The notes: a model not told the origin generated them from the letters alone. DNA of 64,000 bases from Salinimicrobium flavum (GCF_042684505.1 NZ_JBHULT010000006.1:62001-126000), one strand, 5' to 3'. Shown: positions 35,841 through 44,890, numbered from the stretch's first letter. Numbers and translations: made by a program.

Positions 35841-36779
35841 TTAGAAGTTGTAGACCACTTCCAGACGATAATCCTTCAACGTTTTTCTTGCTTTATCAAT
35901 GTCTTCGGTAAACCCCAATATATAACCGCCCCCGCCCGAGCCGCAAAGCTTGAGATAGTATTCATTGGTTTCGATTCCCTTCTGCCAAAGTTTGTGGAAC
36001 TGGGCAGGTATCATAGGCTTAAAGTTATCGAGTACAACGTGAGACAGTTTCTTAATGTTCCCAAAAAGGGATTTCACGTCTCCTTTAAGGAAGTCATCCA
36101 CACACGCATCTGTATGTTTTACGAACTGGTCTTTCAGCATTTTCCTGAAAGGCTCCTGTTTCATATTCTCCATAAAGATATTCACCATAGGTGCCGTCTC
36201 ACCGACAGATCCGCTGTCAAGTAAAAATACAGCTCCCTTTCCGTTTCGGGTTTGTGAAGGGATCCCGGCAGGCTCAATATTGTCTTTCGAATTAATAAGT
36301 ATCGGAATGCTTAAATAAGAGTTCAATGGGTCCAAACCAGAGGATTTTCCGTGGAAGAAAGATTCCATTTCCCCGAAAATCTCTTTGAGTTTAAGAAGTT
36401 TTTCACGGGTAAGGTTTTCAAGAACTGTGATCTTTTCCAGGGCGTACTCATCATAAATGGCCGCTACCAGGGCACCGCTGCTTCCCACTCCATATCCCTG
36501 CGGAATGCTGGAATCAAAATACATCCCTTTTTCAATATCCCTGTTAAGCTCTTCCATATTGAACTTTACAAGGGAAGGATTCCCTTCCTGCAAAGTTTGA
36601 AGGTAAGTGGCAAAACGCCTCAGACTGCTGTTGGATCTCCTGGCTTCTTCGGAAGGATCTTCGTCCACCTTCAAAGCACCGTTATAGAAGTTATAAGGTA
36701 TAGATAAACCTTTGGAATCCTTGATGATTCCGTATTCTCCGAAAAGAAGGATTTTAGAATAAAATAAAGGTCCTTTCAT
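35841..36779 (-). CDS. mvk: Mevalonate kinase
   Basis: 312 residues from the ATG at 36779; an earlier in-frame start adds 11 residues before the conserved KGPLFYSKILLFGEYGIIKD. ATP loop: SIPQGYGVGSSGALVAAIYD. Later HGKSSGLDPLNSYLSIPILI and C-terminal LCGSGGGGYILGF, as in GHMP kinases. It acts after HMG-CoA reductase, 34 kb away. It lies between mvaD and the prenyltransferase in one operon. Confidence 0.93.
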   Translation of the reverse strand: MKGPLFYSKILLFGEYGIIKDSKGLSIPYNFYNGALKVDEDPSEEARRSNSSLRRFATYLQTLQEGNPSLVKFNMEELNRDIEKGMYFDSSIPQGYGVGSSGALVAAIYDEYALEKITVLENLTREKLLKLKEIFGEMESFFHGKSSGLDPLNSYLSIPILINSKDNIEPAGIPSQTRNGKGAVFLLDSGSVGETAPMVNIFMENMKQEPFRKMLKDQFVKHTDACVDDFLKGDVKSLFGNIKKLSHVVLDNFKPMIPAQFHKLWQKGIETNEYYLKLCGSGGGGYILGFTEDIDKARKTLKDYRLEVVYNF

Positions 36780-36888
36780 AGCGATCTGCATTAGGCACAG
36801 TAAAGATAACAATTTTTCCTCACCAGGGGTTTCAATTAAGAATGCAAATATACAACTTCCTAATTACCAGAGATTATCAAATCAAATT

Positions 36889-37971
36889 TTAAGCCAATTG
36901 TTTGGCTCCTTTCCCAACCTTATCGGTAATATATTGCCCATTCTGGCAATACTGAAGCAATTCTGTTTGGATAAAATCCAGACTCTCTTTTTTCTCCTTT
37001 TCAGGGTACAATAAATGAACATTTGCTCCCGCATCAAGTGTGAAACAAAGATGCAGTCCTGTTCTCTCCCTGAAATCGAAAACTTTATTTATTATTTCAA
37101 GCGTATTTGGTTTCATTAGCAGGAAATACGGCTGACTCGTCATCATCATGGCGTGGAGGGTGAGGGCCTCACTTTCCACGGTTTTAATGAATGCGGAAAG
37201 ATCCCCGGTCTCAAAGACCTCTTTCAGAAGATCAAGATTTTCATGAGCCTGTTGAAAACGTTTTTCAGCAAAGGGATGACCGTTCATAAGGTCGTGTCCC
37301 AGTGTACTGCTTACCTGTTTCTCTCCCTTGTCTACCATTAAAATGGTGTCCTGGTAATTTTTGAAGTTCTCATGGACCTGATGTGTATATTTCACACCAT
37401 ACAAATCACTGCTGCCCAAAATACCATTGTGTTCACCCCACGCTACCAGCTCACCTTCTATACTCCGACAGGCACTCCCCGATCCCAGTCGGGCCAGAAA
37501 TGAGGCTTTTCGGGTGAAATATTCTTCAGGCATCGTTGGATCAAGTTTTTTTTCAAGGCTCATGAGGCACAGGGCCAAAGCACTCATCCCGCTAGCCGAA
37601 GACGCGATCCCGCTACTATGCGGAAAGGAATTGGAAGTTTCTATTTTGAAAGAGTAGTCTTTCAGAAAAGGCATATATTCTTCAATCCTTTCAAAGAACT
37701 TCTGGATCTTGGGCCTGAAGGATTCCTTCCTTTCCCCTTCAAAGAATAATTCGAATTCAAAACTATCTGATTTTTCCCTTTTTTGAAAGTGCAGGGTGGT
37801 GGTGGTCTGGCAGGAATCGAGTGTAAAACTGATAGAAGGATTTGCAGGTATCTGGTTTTCCTTTTTCCCCCAGTATTTTACCAGCGCAATATTACTTGGG
37901 CTCTGCCAGGTAACTTTTCCTTCCTCTACCACTGCGGAATACTCCTTCGGAATAAAATCTTTTTCGGTCAT
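36889..37971 (-). CDS. mvaD: Diphosphomevalonate decarboxylase
   Basis: 360 residues. GHMP-fold motifs: SPSNIALVKYWGKKENQIPA near residue 25, FPHSSGIASSASGMSALAL near residue 115 and RLGSGSACRSIEGELVAWGE. C-terminal FTLDAGANVHLLYPE carries the family Asp. It converts mevalonate diphosphate to isopentenyl diphosphate with ATP and CO2 release. It lies 109 bases upstream of mvk. Together with the HMG-CoA reductase locus it supplies nearly the whole pathway. Confidence 0.95.
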   Translation of the reverse strand: MTEKDFIPKEYSAVVEEGKVTWQSPSNIALVKYWGKKENQIPANPSISFTLDSCQTTTTLHFQKREKSDSFEFELFFEGERKESFRPKIQKFFERIEEYMPFLKDYSFKIETSNSFPHSSGIASSASGMSALALCLMSLEKKLDPTMPEEYFTRKASFLARLGSGSACRSIEGELVAWGEHNGILGSSDLYGVKYTHQVHENFKNYQDTILMVDKGEKQVSSTLGHDLMNGHPFAEKRFQQAHENLDLLKEVFETGDLSAFIKTVESEALTLHAMMMTSQPYFLLMKPNTLEIINKVFDFRERTGLHLCFTLDAGANVHLLYPEKEKKESLDFIQTELLQYCQNGQYITDKVGKGAKQLA

Positions 37972-38004
37972 CCTTAAAGTTTGAGCAAAGATAGATTTTC
38001 TGTC

Positions 38005-39228
38005 TTATTCTGTCATCGCTCTGGCGGCAAGAAATCCTCCGGTCCAGGCATTCTGAAAATTGAAGCCGCCGGTAATGGCATCGATGTTCAGCACTTCTCC
38101 TGCCAGGAACAGGTTTTTACAGAGTTTGCTTTCAAAGGTTTTAAAGTTCACCTCCTTGAGCTCTACGCCCCCTGCGGTGACAAATTCTTCCTTAAAAGTA
38201 CTTTTGCCGTGCACCTGAAAAATTCCGGAAGTGAGTTGTGAAGCCAGATTTTCCAGCTGTTGTTTGTTGAGATCGGCCCACTTTTCTTCTTCTGAAATGC
38301 CCGAAGCGGTCACCAGGCTCTGCCATAATCGTTTGGGAAGTCCGAATTGCGGATTTTTAAAAGGCTGCTGTTTCCTTTGTTCTTTTTTATTCTCCTGAAG
38401 GGTTTGGAAAACTTCTTCTGAAGCAAAATCCGGAATCCAGTTCACTTCGATCTCAAAATTCTTCCGGTTGCTCAATTCTCTGGCGCCCCATGCAGATAGT
38501 TTGAGAATGGCAGGCCCGCTCATTCCCCAATGAGTGATGAGAAGAGGTCCTTCAGTGGTCAGTTTTTCTTTCCTGATGTTGACACGAGCATGAGTCGCCA
38601 CTCCCGGAAGGTCTTTGATCCTTTTATCGGTTATATTGAAGGTGAACAGCGAAGGAACCCCGGGAATTATGGTATGACCCAGATCTTCGAGTATCTTCCA
38701 CATTTTTGGATTGCTGCCTGTGGCCACCAGCAATTTTTCTGCAGTGAATTTTTCCTGCGAAGTATTGATCTCCCAGCGACCACCTTTTCTTGTGATCTCC
38801 TGCACTGCCCGCTTGGTCAGGACTTTTATCCCCAGTCTTTGGGTTTCTTCCATAAAGAGATCGATGATGGTTTGGGAAGAGTTGGACTCGGGGAACATTC
38901 GTCCGTCCTCCTCGATCTTCAGCGGTACTCCCCTTTTTTCAAACCATTCTATGGTATCCCCGGTCATAAAGGAGTGGAAGGGTCCTCTGAGTTCTTTTTC
39001 ACCCCGGGGATAGTTGCGGGTAAGTTCCTTCGGAAGGAATTCGGCATGGGTCACGTTGCACCGACCACCACCGGAGATGCGAACCTTAGTAAGCACCTCT
39101 TTTCCCCTTTCCAGAATAGTAATTCTTGCTGAAGTGTTCATTTCCGCAGCATTGATGGCCGTGAAGAATCCGGCGGCACCACCTCCTACAATAATAATAT
39201 CCTGATCTATTCTCTTCTGCCCCTCCAA
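38005..39228 (-). CDS. BaiN/HI0933-family flavoprotein
   Basis: 407 residues. FAD-binding DIIIVGGGAAGFFTAINAAE near residue 10, then TKVRISGGGRCNVTHAEF, the Arg-rich family signature, FPESNSSQTIIDLFME, and the C-terminal LFLAGEVLNIDAITGGFNFQ. Related to RdsA/BaiN and to unknown aminoacetone-like oxidoreductases. The start is TTG: a TAA stop lies five codons upstream in frame and no ATG comes before the FAD motif. A single gene; substrate unknown. Confidence 0.92.
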   Translation of the reverse strand: MEGQKRIDQDIIIVGGGAAGFFTAINAAEMNTSARITILERGKEVLTKVRISGGGRCNVTHAEFLPKELTRNYPRGEKELRGPFHSFMTGDTIEWFEKRGVPLKIEEDGRMFPESNSSQTIIDLFMEETQRLGIKVLTKRAVQEITRKGGRWEINTSQEKFTAEKLLVATGSNPKMWKILEDLGHTIIPGVPSLFTFNITDKRIKDLPGVATHARVNIRKEKLTTEGPLLITHWGMSGPAILKLSAWGARELSNRKNFEIEVNWIPDFASEEVFQTLQENKKEQRKQQPFKNPQFGLPKRLWQSLVTASGISEEEKWADLNKQQLENLASQLTSGIFQVHGKSTFKEEFVTAGGVELKEVNFKTFESKLCKNLFLAGEVLNIDAITGGFNFQNAWTGGFLAARAMTE

Positions 39229-39379
39229 AAATGATGTTTTTTAATTCGGCTTCAAAGGTATTCAAAAATAGGAAAGCAGGCGCCCCCCTTAATCTTTGTA
39301 AAGACGACGCTAAATTCTTCTTAAACAGGGATTTCAAAAAGGATCACTTCAATAACTTTAAGTTTTAAAAAAGTGAATT

Positions 39380-40237
39380 ATGGGCAAACCTAAGAACCTC
39401 CCGAAGCAGGAGCAGAAGAAACAACCGGGCAAGGAGCGAAAAATGCATCCTGAGCCTGAGGTAATACGAAAGAACTATAAGGGAAGTGGAAAATTAAAAG
39501 GTAAAATCGCCCTGATAACCGGCGGTGATAGCGGAATAGGCCGCAGTGTAGCCGTTCATTTCGCAAAAGAAGGCGCTAAAGTGGCGATCGTTTACCTCAA
39601 CGAGGACGAAGATGCACTGGAGACGAAAAAGATGGTGGAAAAAGCAGGTTCAGAATGCCTCATTATTGAAGGCGACCTCAAGGAAGAGAAATTCTGCAGG
39701 AAGATCGTAAAAGATACCATTAAGAAGCTTGGAGGATTAAATATTCTTGTCAATAATGCCGCCATGCAATTCCCTAAGGAGAAACCGGAAGAGGTAACTT
39801 CCAGCCAGGTGAGAAAGACGTTCGAGACCAATATTTATCCTTATTTCTTTACGGTGAACGAAGCACTGAAACATTTGAAGGAGGAAGATACAATCATTAA
39901 TACCACATCTGTAACCGCCTACCGTGGTAGTGAGCATCTACTGGATTATTCCAGCACCAAAGGGGCTATCACTTCTTTTACCCGTTCCCTTTCAAAAATG
40001 CTGGCCGAAAGGAACATCAGGGTAAATGGGGTGGCTCCGGGCCCAATCTGGACTCCGCTGATCCCCGCCTCTTTTGATGACCAACAGGTGGCCGAATTCG
40101 GGAAGAAAGTGCCCATGGGCCGGGCAGGACAACCCAGTGAAGTTGCACCGGCTTATGTTTTCCTTGCTTGTGAAGACAGCAGCTATATTACAGGACAGAT
40201 CATCCACGTCAACGGTGGGGAAATAGTAGGAGCATAG
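39380..40237 (+). CDS. Short-chain dehydrogenase/reductase (YghA/glucose dehydrogenase-like)
   Basis: 285 residues. A basic N-terminal extension (about 40 residues, with PGKERKMHPEPEVIRKNY) is typical of the YghA group. NADP-binding GKIALITGGDSGIGRSVAVH, then NILVNNAAMQ, the catalytic Ser-Tyr-Lys in TTSVTAYRGSEHLLDYSSTK, and GPIWTPLIPASF. It oxidises or reduces an alcohol or sugar. The next gene, a SemiSWEET sugar carrier, starts directly at its stop, which suggests sugar metabolism. Confidence 0.93.
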   Translation: MGKPKNLPKQEQKKQPGKERKMHPEPEVIRKNYKGSGKLKGKIALITGGDSGIGRSVAVHFAKEGAKVAIVYLNEDEDALETKKMVEKAGSECLIIEGDLKEEKFCRKIVKDTIKKLGGLNILVNNAAMQFPKEKPEEVTSSQVRKTFETNIYPYFFTVNEALKHLKEEDTIINTTSVTAYRGSEHLLDYSSTKGAITSFTRSLSKMLAERNIRVNGVAPGPIWTPLIPASFDDQQVAEFGKKVPMGRAGQPSEVAPAYVFLACEDSSYITGQIIHVNGGEIVGA

Positions 40238-40504
40238 ATGCTGGGCTGGACAGAGATCCTGGGGCTGGTGGCCGGTATCTTTACCACGGCTGCGGTCACT
40301 CCGCAAATATGGAAAGCCTGGAAAACCAAAGAAGTGGAAGATGTTTCCATAGGAATGTATTTGGTGCTGATCACCGGACTGGCCTTGTGGCTGGTTTACG
40401 GGATCATCACCAGCGATATTCCCATCATCGCTACCAACGGAACAGCTTTCGCCCTCAATACCTTCATGTTGTACCTCATCTTCAGGTACCAAGAGAAAGA
40501 TTAG
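40238..40504 (+). CDS. SemiSWEET sugar transporter
   Basis: 88 residues, three transmembrane helices (about 5-22, 38-58, 63-82) with the PQ motif in TTAAVTPQIWKAWKTKEVED and the Trp/Asn pocket residues (WLVYG and NGTAF). Acts as a dimer in sugar facilitation across the inner membrane. ATG immediately after the SDR stop codon (TAGATG), so co-translated with it. Confidence 0.92.
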   Translation: MLGWTEILGLVAGIFTTAAVTPQIWKAWKTKEVEDVSIGMYLVLITGLALWLVYGIITSDIPIIATNGTAFALNTFMLYLIFRYQEKD

Positions 40505-40609
40505 CCTGAATTTTGGCGGGGTGTTAATCTTACCTAAATTTCAACTAAGGGAATCTTAAACTAATTGTTTTCAGAAGGTTCAGCCTTTATTTTTACCAAA
40601 AAGCAACAA

Positions 40610-41281
40610 ATGCCACAAGTTAAAACCGCTGCAGATGCAGTCTCCTCCAAAGCTGATTTCAATGAATTCATACTGGGAAAAGACCATCCATGTATAATGG
40701 CCCAGACCGTCTTTAGTATGGATAAGGTGGATTTTCATGAGTACGAAGATTTCGGTTCAAGGGAAACCGCGAAGTTCATCCTGGAGGACCTCAAAAAATA
40801 TATTTCCGGTTACGATTTTGAATCCAACGATTTCCTCACCTTTCTGGTTGCCTTCAAAGGTAGAAAAGATTATTCCGAAGAGGAATTTGAAAAACTTCTT
40901 TGGCAACAGCTTCAATATTTGCACGAGGAAGATGACTCCCCCTGGGATGAAGCGGTAGGCTCTGATCCCGAAAGCGGAAATTTCAGCTTTAGCCTTGGCG
41001 GACGGGCCTTCTATATGGTAGGGCTGCACCCCAACAGTTCGAGGAAGGCGAGGCAGGCACCCTACCCTGCGCTCGCTTTCAACCTGCACTGGCAATTCGA
41101 AAAGCTTCGGGAAATGGGAAGTTATGACACGGTAAGGAGCAAGATAAGGGAACGGGATATTGAACTGCAGGGAGAGATCAATCCTATGCTGGCCGATTTT
41201 GGAGAGAAATCTGAAGCCCGACAATACAGCGGCCGAAAAGTTGGAGAAGATTGGAAATGTCCTTTTCACAATAAGAAATAG
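40610..41281 (+). CDS. YqcI/YcgG-family protein (heme-dependent N-hydroxylase-like)
   Basis: 223 residues from the ATG at 40610; the earlier TTG at 40565 adds 15 unlikely residues. Family pattern: FNEFILGKDHPCIMAQTVFS, FLTFLVAFKGRKDYSEEEFE, SFSLGGRAFYMVGLHPNSSR and ending DWKCPFHNK. Members GntA (guanitoxin) and DcsA (cycloserine) are heme proteins that N-hydroxylate guanidino groups. Here the substrate is unknown. The next gene starts 3 bases after the stop and is followed by a DUF1989 gene. Confidence 0.9.
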   Translation: MPQVKTAADAVSSKADFNEFILGKDHPCIMAQTVFSMDKVDFHEYEDFGSRETAKFILEDLKKYISGYDFESNDFLTFLVAFKGRKDYSEEEFEKLLWQQLQYLHEEDDSPWDEAVGSDPESGNFSFSLGGRAFYMVGLHPNSSRKARQAPYPALAFNLHWQFEKLREMGSYDTVRSKIRERDIELQGEINPMLADFGEKSEARQYSGRKVGEDWKCPFHNKK

Positions 41282-41284
41282 TAC

Positions 41285-41905
41285 ATGTTCCAACCCGATA
41301 AATATCAGAAAAAAGACCGGCAGTATATTTTCGACTTTATCAAAGCTCATCCTTTTGCCACTTTTGTCATAAAAGGCAAGGAATTGCTCGCTACGCACAT
41401 TCCCATTTTGCTTAAAGGCAATGCGGAAAATTTTATACTTTACGGACATATTGCCGAAGCCAACGAACAATACAGGCACCTCAAAAATGAGCTGGAAGGA
41501 TTACTTATCTTTCACGGCGCACAGGGATATGTTTCTTCGTCCTGGTATAAAAACGTTGATATTAGTACCTGGGATTATTCGGCAGTACATGTGAATGTGA
41601 ACCTGAAAATTCAGTCGCGGGAGGAACTGGTGGAATCTTTAAAGAACCTGGTACACCGGTTTGAAAAAGATCAGGACGATCCTGTTTATTATGAAGACCT
41701 TCCGGAGGAAATGATCGAAGATCACCTTCCTATGATCACGGGCTTTTGGTGTGAACCCACCAAAATTCAGGCTATTGCCAAATGGCACCAGGGGTATGAC
41801 AAAGATGATATACATTCGGTTACCCGGCATCTCGAAATGCGCGGGGATCCCTTATCTTCGGAATTAAGTAAAAATATTAAAAAAGAACATGGAACAGGTA
41901 ATTGA
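41285..41905 (+). CDS. paiB: PaiB-type FMN-binding protein
   Basis: 206 residues. The PaiB opening MFQPDKYQKKDRQYIFDFIK is followed by a split-barrel FMN-binding region, with LLATHIPILLKGNAENFILY, IAEANEQYR, GLLIFHGAQGYVSSSWY and a C-terminal helix region after MITGFWCEPTKIQAIAKWHQ. In Bacillus PaiB is named a transcriptional regulator beside a polyamine acetyltransferase, but the fold is that of flavin or heme split-barrel enzymes. Its 3' end overlaps the next gene by 17 bases. A redox partner role for the YqcI-like protein is possible. Confidence 0.88.
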   Translation: MFQPDKYQKKDRQYIFDFIKAHPFATFVIKGKELLATHIPILLKGNAENFILYGHIAEANEQYRHLKNELEGLLIFHGAQGYVSSSWYKNVDISTWDYSAVHVNVNLKIQSREELVESLKNLVHRFEKDQDDPVYYEDLPEEMIEDHLPMITGFWCEPTKIQAIAKWHQGYDKDDIHSVTRHLEMRGDPLSSELSKNIKKEHGTGN

Positions 41906-42470
41906 GAAGCAGACAGGCCGGGCTTTCAGGCTTCAAAAAGGACAAAAACTGAAGATTATTGATCCGCAGGGGGAACAGGTAAGCGATATGGTGCTTTTTA
42001 ATGCTGAAGATCCCCGCGAGAAGATCTCCTCAGGAAAAACACTCGACTTTGAGGAATCCATCCTTATCACCAAAGGCAATTTTTTGTGGAGCAACCGCAG
42101 CCGTAGAATGATGGAGATCCTGGAGGACACGAATGGCCGAAATGATTTCTTACTGGCCCCTTGCAGTCCTGAGACCTTCCAGATCATGTACGACAATCCT
42201 GACTATCATCCCAGCTGCTTTGAAAATCTGTACACCAACCTAAAACCTTTTGGAATCGAACCAGATGACGTGCCCACGGCCTTCAATATTTTTATGAATG
42301 TGCAGTTTGATGAGAAAGGAAAATTAAGTGTGGATCCACCCCTGAGTAAAGCCGGGGACCATGTATTGTTTGAAGCGAAAATGGACCTTATTGTTGCCCT
42401 TACCGCCTGCTCTGCAGAAGACAGCAATAATGGCAGTTTTAAGCCCATTCACTATGAAATTATTGAATAG
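41889..42470 (+). CDS. DUF1989 (urea-carboxylase-associated) protein
   Basis: 193 residues. Family motifs: LKIIDPQGEQVSDMVLFNAE, SNRSRRMMEILEDTNGRNDF, LLAPCSPETFQIMYDNPDYH, PSCFENLYTNLKPFGIEPDD and LTACSAEDSNNGSFKP. Cys and His residues (HPSC, TACS) are the likely metal site. Related CgdA/CgdB hydrolyse carboxyguanidine in guanidine degradation, but this is a single-subunit relative. It completes a three-gene module with the YqcI-like and PaiB proteins. Confidence 0.88.
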   Translation: MEQVIEKQTGRAFRLQKGQKLKIIDPQGEQVSDMVLFNAEDPREKISSGKTLDFEESILITKGNFLWSNRSRRMMEILEDTNGRNDFLLAPCSPETFQIMYDNPDYHPSCFENLYTNLKPFGIEPDDVPTAFNIFMNVQFDEKGKLSVDPPLSKAGDHVLFEAKMDLIVALTACSAEDSNNGSFKPIHYEIIE

Positions 42471-42480
42471 GCGAGGAAGA

Positions 42481-42576
42481 TCAGATCTGAGAAAAAAGAT
42501 ATTGAAAGTATACCACGAACAGTACACAAAGGATTAAGACTGCCAAAATAACAATCTTGTTTGTTCTTGATTTCAT
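42481..42576 (-). CDS. Putative 31-residue single-helix membrane peptide
   Basis: ATG at 42576 to TGA at 42481-42483. A basic start (MKSRTNK) and one hydrophobic helix (IVILAVLILCVLFVVYF) followed by QYLFSQI. It lies alone between two genes, convergent with the DUF1989 gene and with no T-rich hairpin nearby. Small membrane peptides of this kind are common, but there is no direct evidence of expression. Chance is a real alternative. Confidence 0.35.
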   Translation of the reverse strand: MKSRTNKIVILAVLILCVLFVVYFQYLFSQI

Positions 42577-42707
42577 GAACCATGGATTAATGAAATAAAT
42601 GTATTGATTAAGCTATACCCTACAAGGAAATTAACAAAGGTTATAGATTTATTCCGGGAGCAAATCGATTAAATTCACTTTTTAACGACAAACAGCATCC
42701 AGGGATT

Positions 42708-43439
42708 CTAATTAAAGCTTTCTTCCTTAGATTTGGATCGCTTACTTCTAAACCTGATATTCAGCATTTCAATGATCAGGGAAAAGAATACAGCAAAGTA
42801 GATATAACCTTTAGGAACGTGATACTGCAAGCCTTCCATGACCAGCATGAACCCTATAAGAATAAGGAATGAAAGGGCAAGGATCTGTATGGTGGGATAC
42901 CTGTTCACGAAATCGCCTATGGCTTTGGCAAAGATCATCATAACGATTATGGAAACGATAACCGCAATTACCATTAATATGATCTCATCTGTCAAACCTA
43001 CTGCCGTTAGAATTGAATCAAAAGAAAAGATAAGATCGAGCATCACAATTTGCAGTATGGCATAACCAAAGGTGGTGACCTTTTTTATCTCCTGCTCATG
43101 TTCTGTTCCTTCTACTTTTGAATGTATCTCCAGAATAGATTTCACCAGCAGGAATATTCCTCCTGCGGCCAGAATGATATCCCTCCAGCTAAAATCGTAA
43201 TTAAAAAGAGACATTACCGGCTGGGTCAGGCCAATGAGCCAGGTGATACTAAGGAGTAACAGAATACGCATCACCAAAGCCAGCGAAAGGCCTCCAATTC
43301 TTGCTTTTTTCTGCTGTTCTTCCGGTAGCTTTCCAGCGACAATAGAAATAAAAATGATGTTATCAATACCCAGAACGATCTCCATGAAAGTAAGGGTAAG
43401 AAGTGCGACCCAGGTGTCGACCTGCAGAAATATTTCCAT
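42708..43439 (-). CDS. TerC-family membrane protein
   Basis: 243 residues, about seven membrane segments. Signature EIVLGIDNIIFISIVAGKLP at residue 21, then LALVMRILLLLSITWLIGL, MLDLIFSFDSILTAVGLTDE (second acidic motif) and AIGDFVNRYPTIQILALSFL. Acidic residues in the helices suggest metal-ion export; TerC and MeeF-type proteins have been linked to tellurite resistance and Mn2+ supply to exoenzymes. No yybP-ykoY riboswitch is visible upstream (only 88 bases to the next gene). Confidence 0.92.
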   Translation of the reverse strand: MEIFLQVDTWVALLTLTFMEIVLGIDNIIFISIVAGKLPEEQQKKARIGGLSLALVMRILLLLSITWLIGLTQPVMSLFNYDFSWRDIILAAGGIFLLVKSILEIHSKVEGTEHEQEIKKVTTFGYAILQIVMLDLIFSFDSILTAVGLTDEIILMVIAVIVSIIVMMIFAKAIGDFVNRYPTIQILALSFLILIGFMLVMEGLQYHVPKGYIYFAVFFSLIIEMLNIRFRSKRSKSKEESFN

Positions 43440-43527
43440 ATTACCGGTTGGTTTGGTAACCTGAAGGTAATATTTTAAATAAAAATCAAATTCCTTTCTT
43501 AGAAAAAATTAAGAGTAAGCTATTTTT

Positions 43528-44817
43528 TTAGGTCGTAGGTTCCGGCCGTTGTTCAACTTCTGCAAGCATGGGTTCGTTAACTTTCATCTGGCGAAGCTTT
43601 TTGATCTCTCTGATCATGAGAATCGAGATGAGCAGAGCCACCAACAGTAGTCCGGCAAAAAAATACAGGGTTCCGTTATAGTTGCTGGTCACCGTTCGGG
43701 CCCATGCTGCAAACAAAGGCCCTGCCATACCGGCGGCGGCCCAGGCTGTAAGGATATAACCGTGAATAGCCCCCAGTTGTTTGGTGCCGAAAACATCCCC
43801 AATATATGCCGGTACAGTGGCGAATCCTCCGCCGTAACAGGACATGATCACGAAAATAAGGACCTGGAAAAGGATTGCATTGGTTACTCCGGGAAGTAAA
43901 AAGAACGCGACGATCTGGATGGCAAAAAAGATGCTGTAAATAGCCGGCCGGCCAATCCTGTCTGATAATGATGCCCAACCTATGCGGCCTACGCCATTGA
44001 ACAACCCCATTATTCCCACCATAGTGGCGGCGGCAACTACCGTAAGCCCGGCATATTCCTGGGCCATTGGGGAAGCTACAGAGATGATCGCTATTCCGCA
44101 GGAAATATTAATGAAAAGCATTAACCACAGGTACCAAAACCTCCGGGTCCTTACTGCCTCATTGGCCGTCAACTGTGACAGGTCCTGCCTAAACTTTCTC
44201 TTTCCGGAATCAATAGTAGCTTTAAAACCTTCCGGCAACCAATCCGCCAGAGGGGGAGCCAGATAAAGGGAAGAAAGAAGCATAATAATAAAATAAGCGC
44301 CTCCCATGATAAAAAACGTATTTGCTATACCTACAGTACCTATTAAATAAACGATAATCGGGCTGCTTAGCAGGGCGGCGAATCCAAAACCCATAATAGC
44401 CAGTCCGGTAGCTAACCCCCTCCTATCCGGAAACCATTTTACCAGGGTGGAGACCGGAGTAATGTAACCGAGCCCCAGGCCAATTCCTCCAAATACGCCA
44501 TAAAAGAGATATAAGAGGTAAAGAGATTCCAGGTAGATGGCCAGGCCCGAGCCGGCGATCCCTATTCCGAAAAAGGTAGCTGCCAGTAATCCTGATCTTC
44601 GGGGGCCTTTTCTTTCAAGATAATGCCCTAAAAAGGCAGCCGAGATCCCGAGGAAAAAAATGGCAAGGCTAAAGGTGAACTGAGTGTCTTTAAGGTCCCA
44701 GCCAAACTGGTTAATGAGAGGTTTTGTGTATACACTCCAGGCGTAGACAGATCCTATAGAAAGGTGGATACCAACTGCAGAAGCGGCAATAAGCCAACGA
44801 TTTTTTACTTTCTCCAT
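43528..44817 (-). CDS. OFA-type MFS transporter (oxalate/formate antiporter family)
   Basis: 429 residues, twelve membrane segments. IHLSIGSVYAWSVYTKPLIN, family motif ERKGPRRSGLLAATFFGIG, YGVFGGIGLGLGYITPVSTL, PDRRGLATGLAIMGFGFAAL, and IGWASLSDRIGRPAIYSIFF in the second half. The family carries monocarboxylates or oxalate; the substrate cannot be told. Sits 88 bases upstream of terC on the same strand. Confidence 0.92.
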   Translation of the reverse strand: MEKVKNRWLIAASAVGIHLSIGSVYAWSVYTKPLINQFGWDLKDTQFTFSLAIFFLGISAAFLGHYLERKGPRRSGLLAATFFGIGIAGSGLAIYLESLYLLYLFYGVFGGIGLGLGYITPVSTLVKWFPDRRGLATGLAIMGFGFAALLSSPIIVYLIGTVGIANTFFIMGGAYFIIMLLSSLYLAPPLADWLPEGFKATIDSGKRKFRQDLSQLTANEAVRTRRFWYLWLMLFINISCGIAIISVASPMAQEYAGLTVVAAATMVGIMGLFNGVGRIGWASLSDRIGRPAIYSIFFAIQIVAFFLLPGVTNAILFQVLIFVIMSCYGGGFATVPAYIGDVFGTKQLGAIHGYILTAWAAAGMAGPLFAAWARTVTSNYNGTLYFFAGLLLVALLISILMIREIKKLRQMKVNEPMLAEVEQRPEPTT

Positions 44818-44890
44818 GCCTTCAGATTTTGGCCTGTAAAGGAATGGTAAAAAGTACTATTAAAATATGACCGCAGTCACCTGTGAAAAA

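Noticed and set aside
38530..39132. A 200-codon plus-strand open frame
   Set aside because: Antisense to the BaiN-like flavoprotein, which carries clear FAD motifs.
43440..43527. yybP-ykoY manganese riboswitch upstream of terC
   Set aside because: Only 88 bases separate the genes and no recognisable aptamer was seen.
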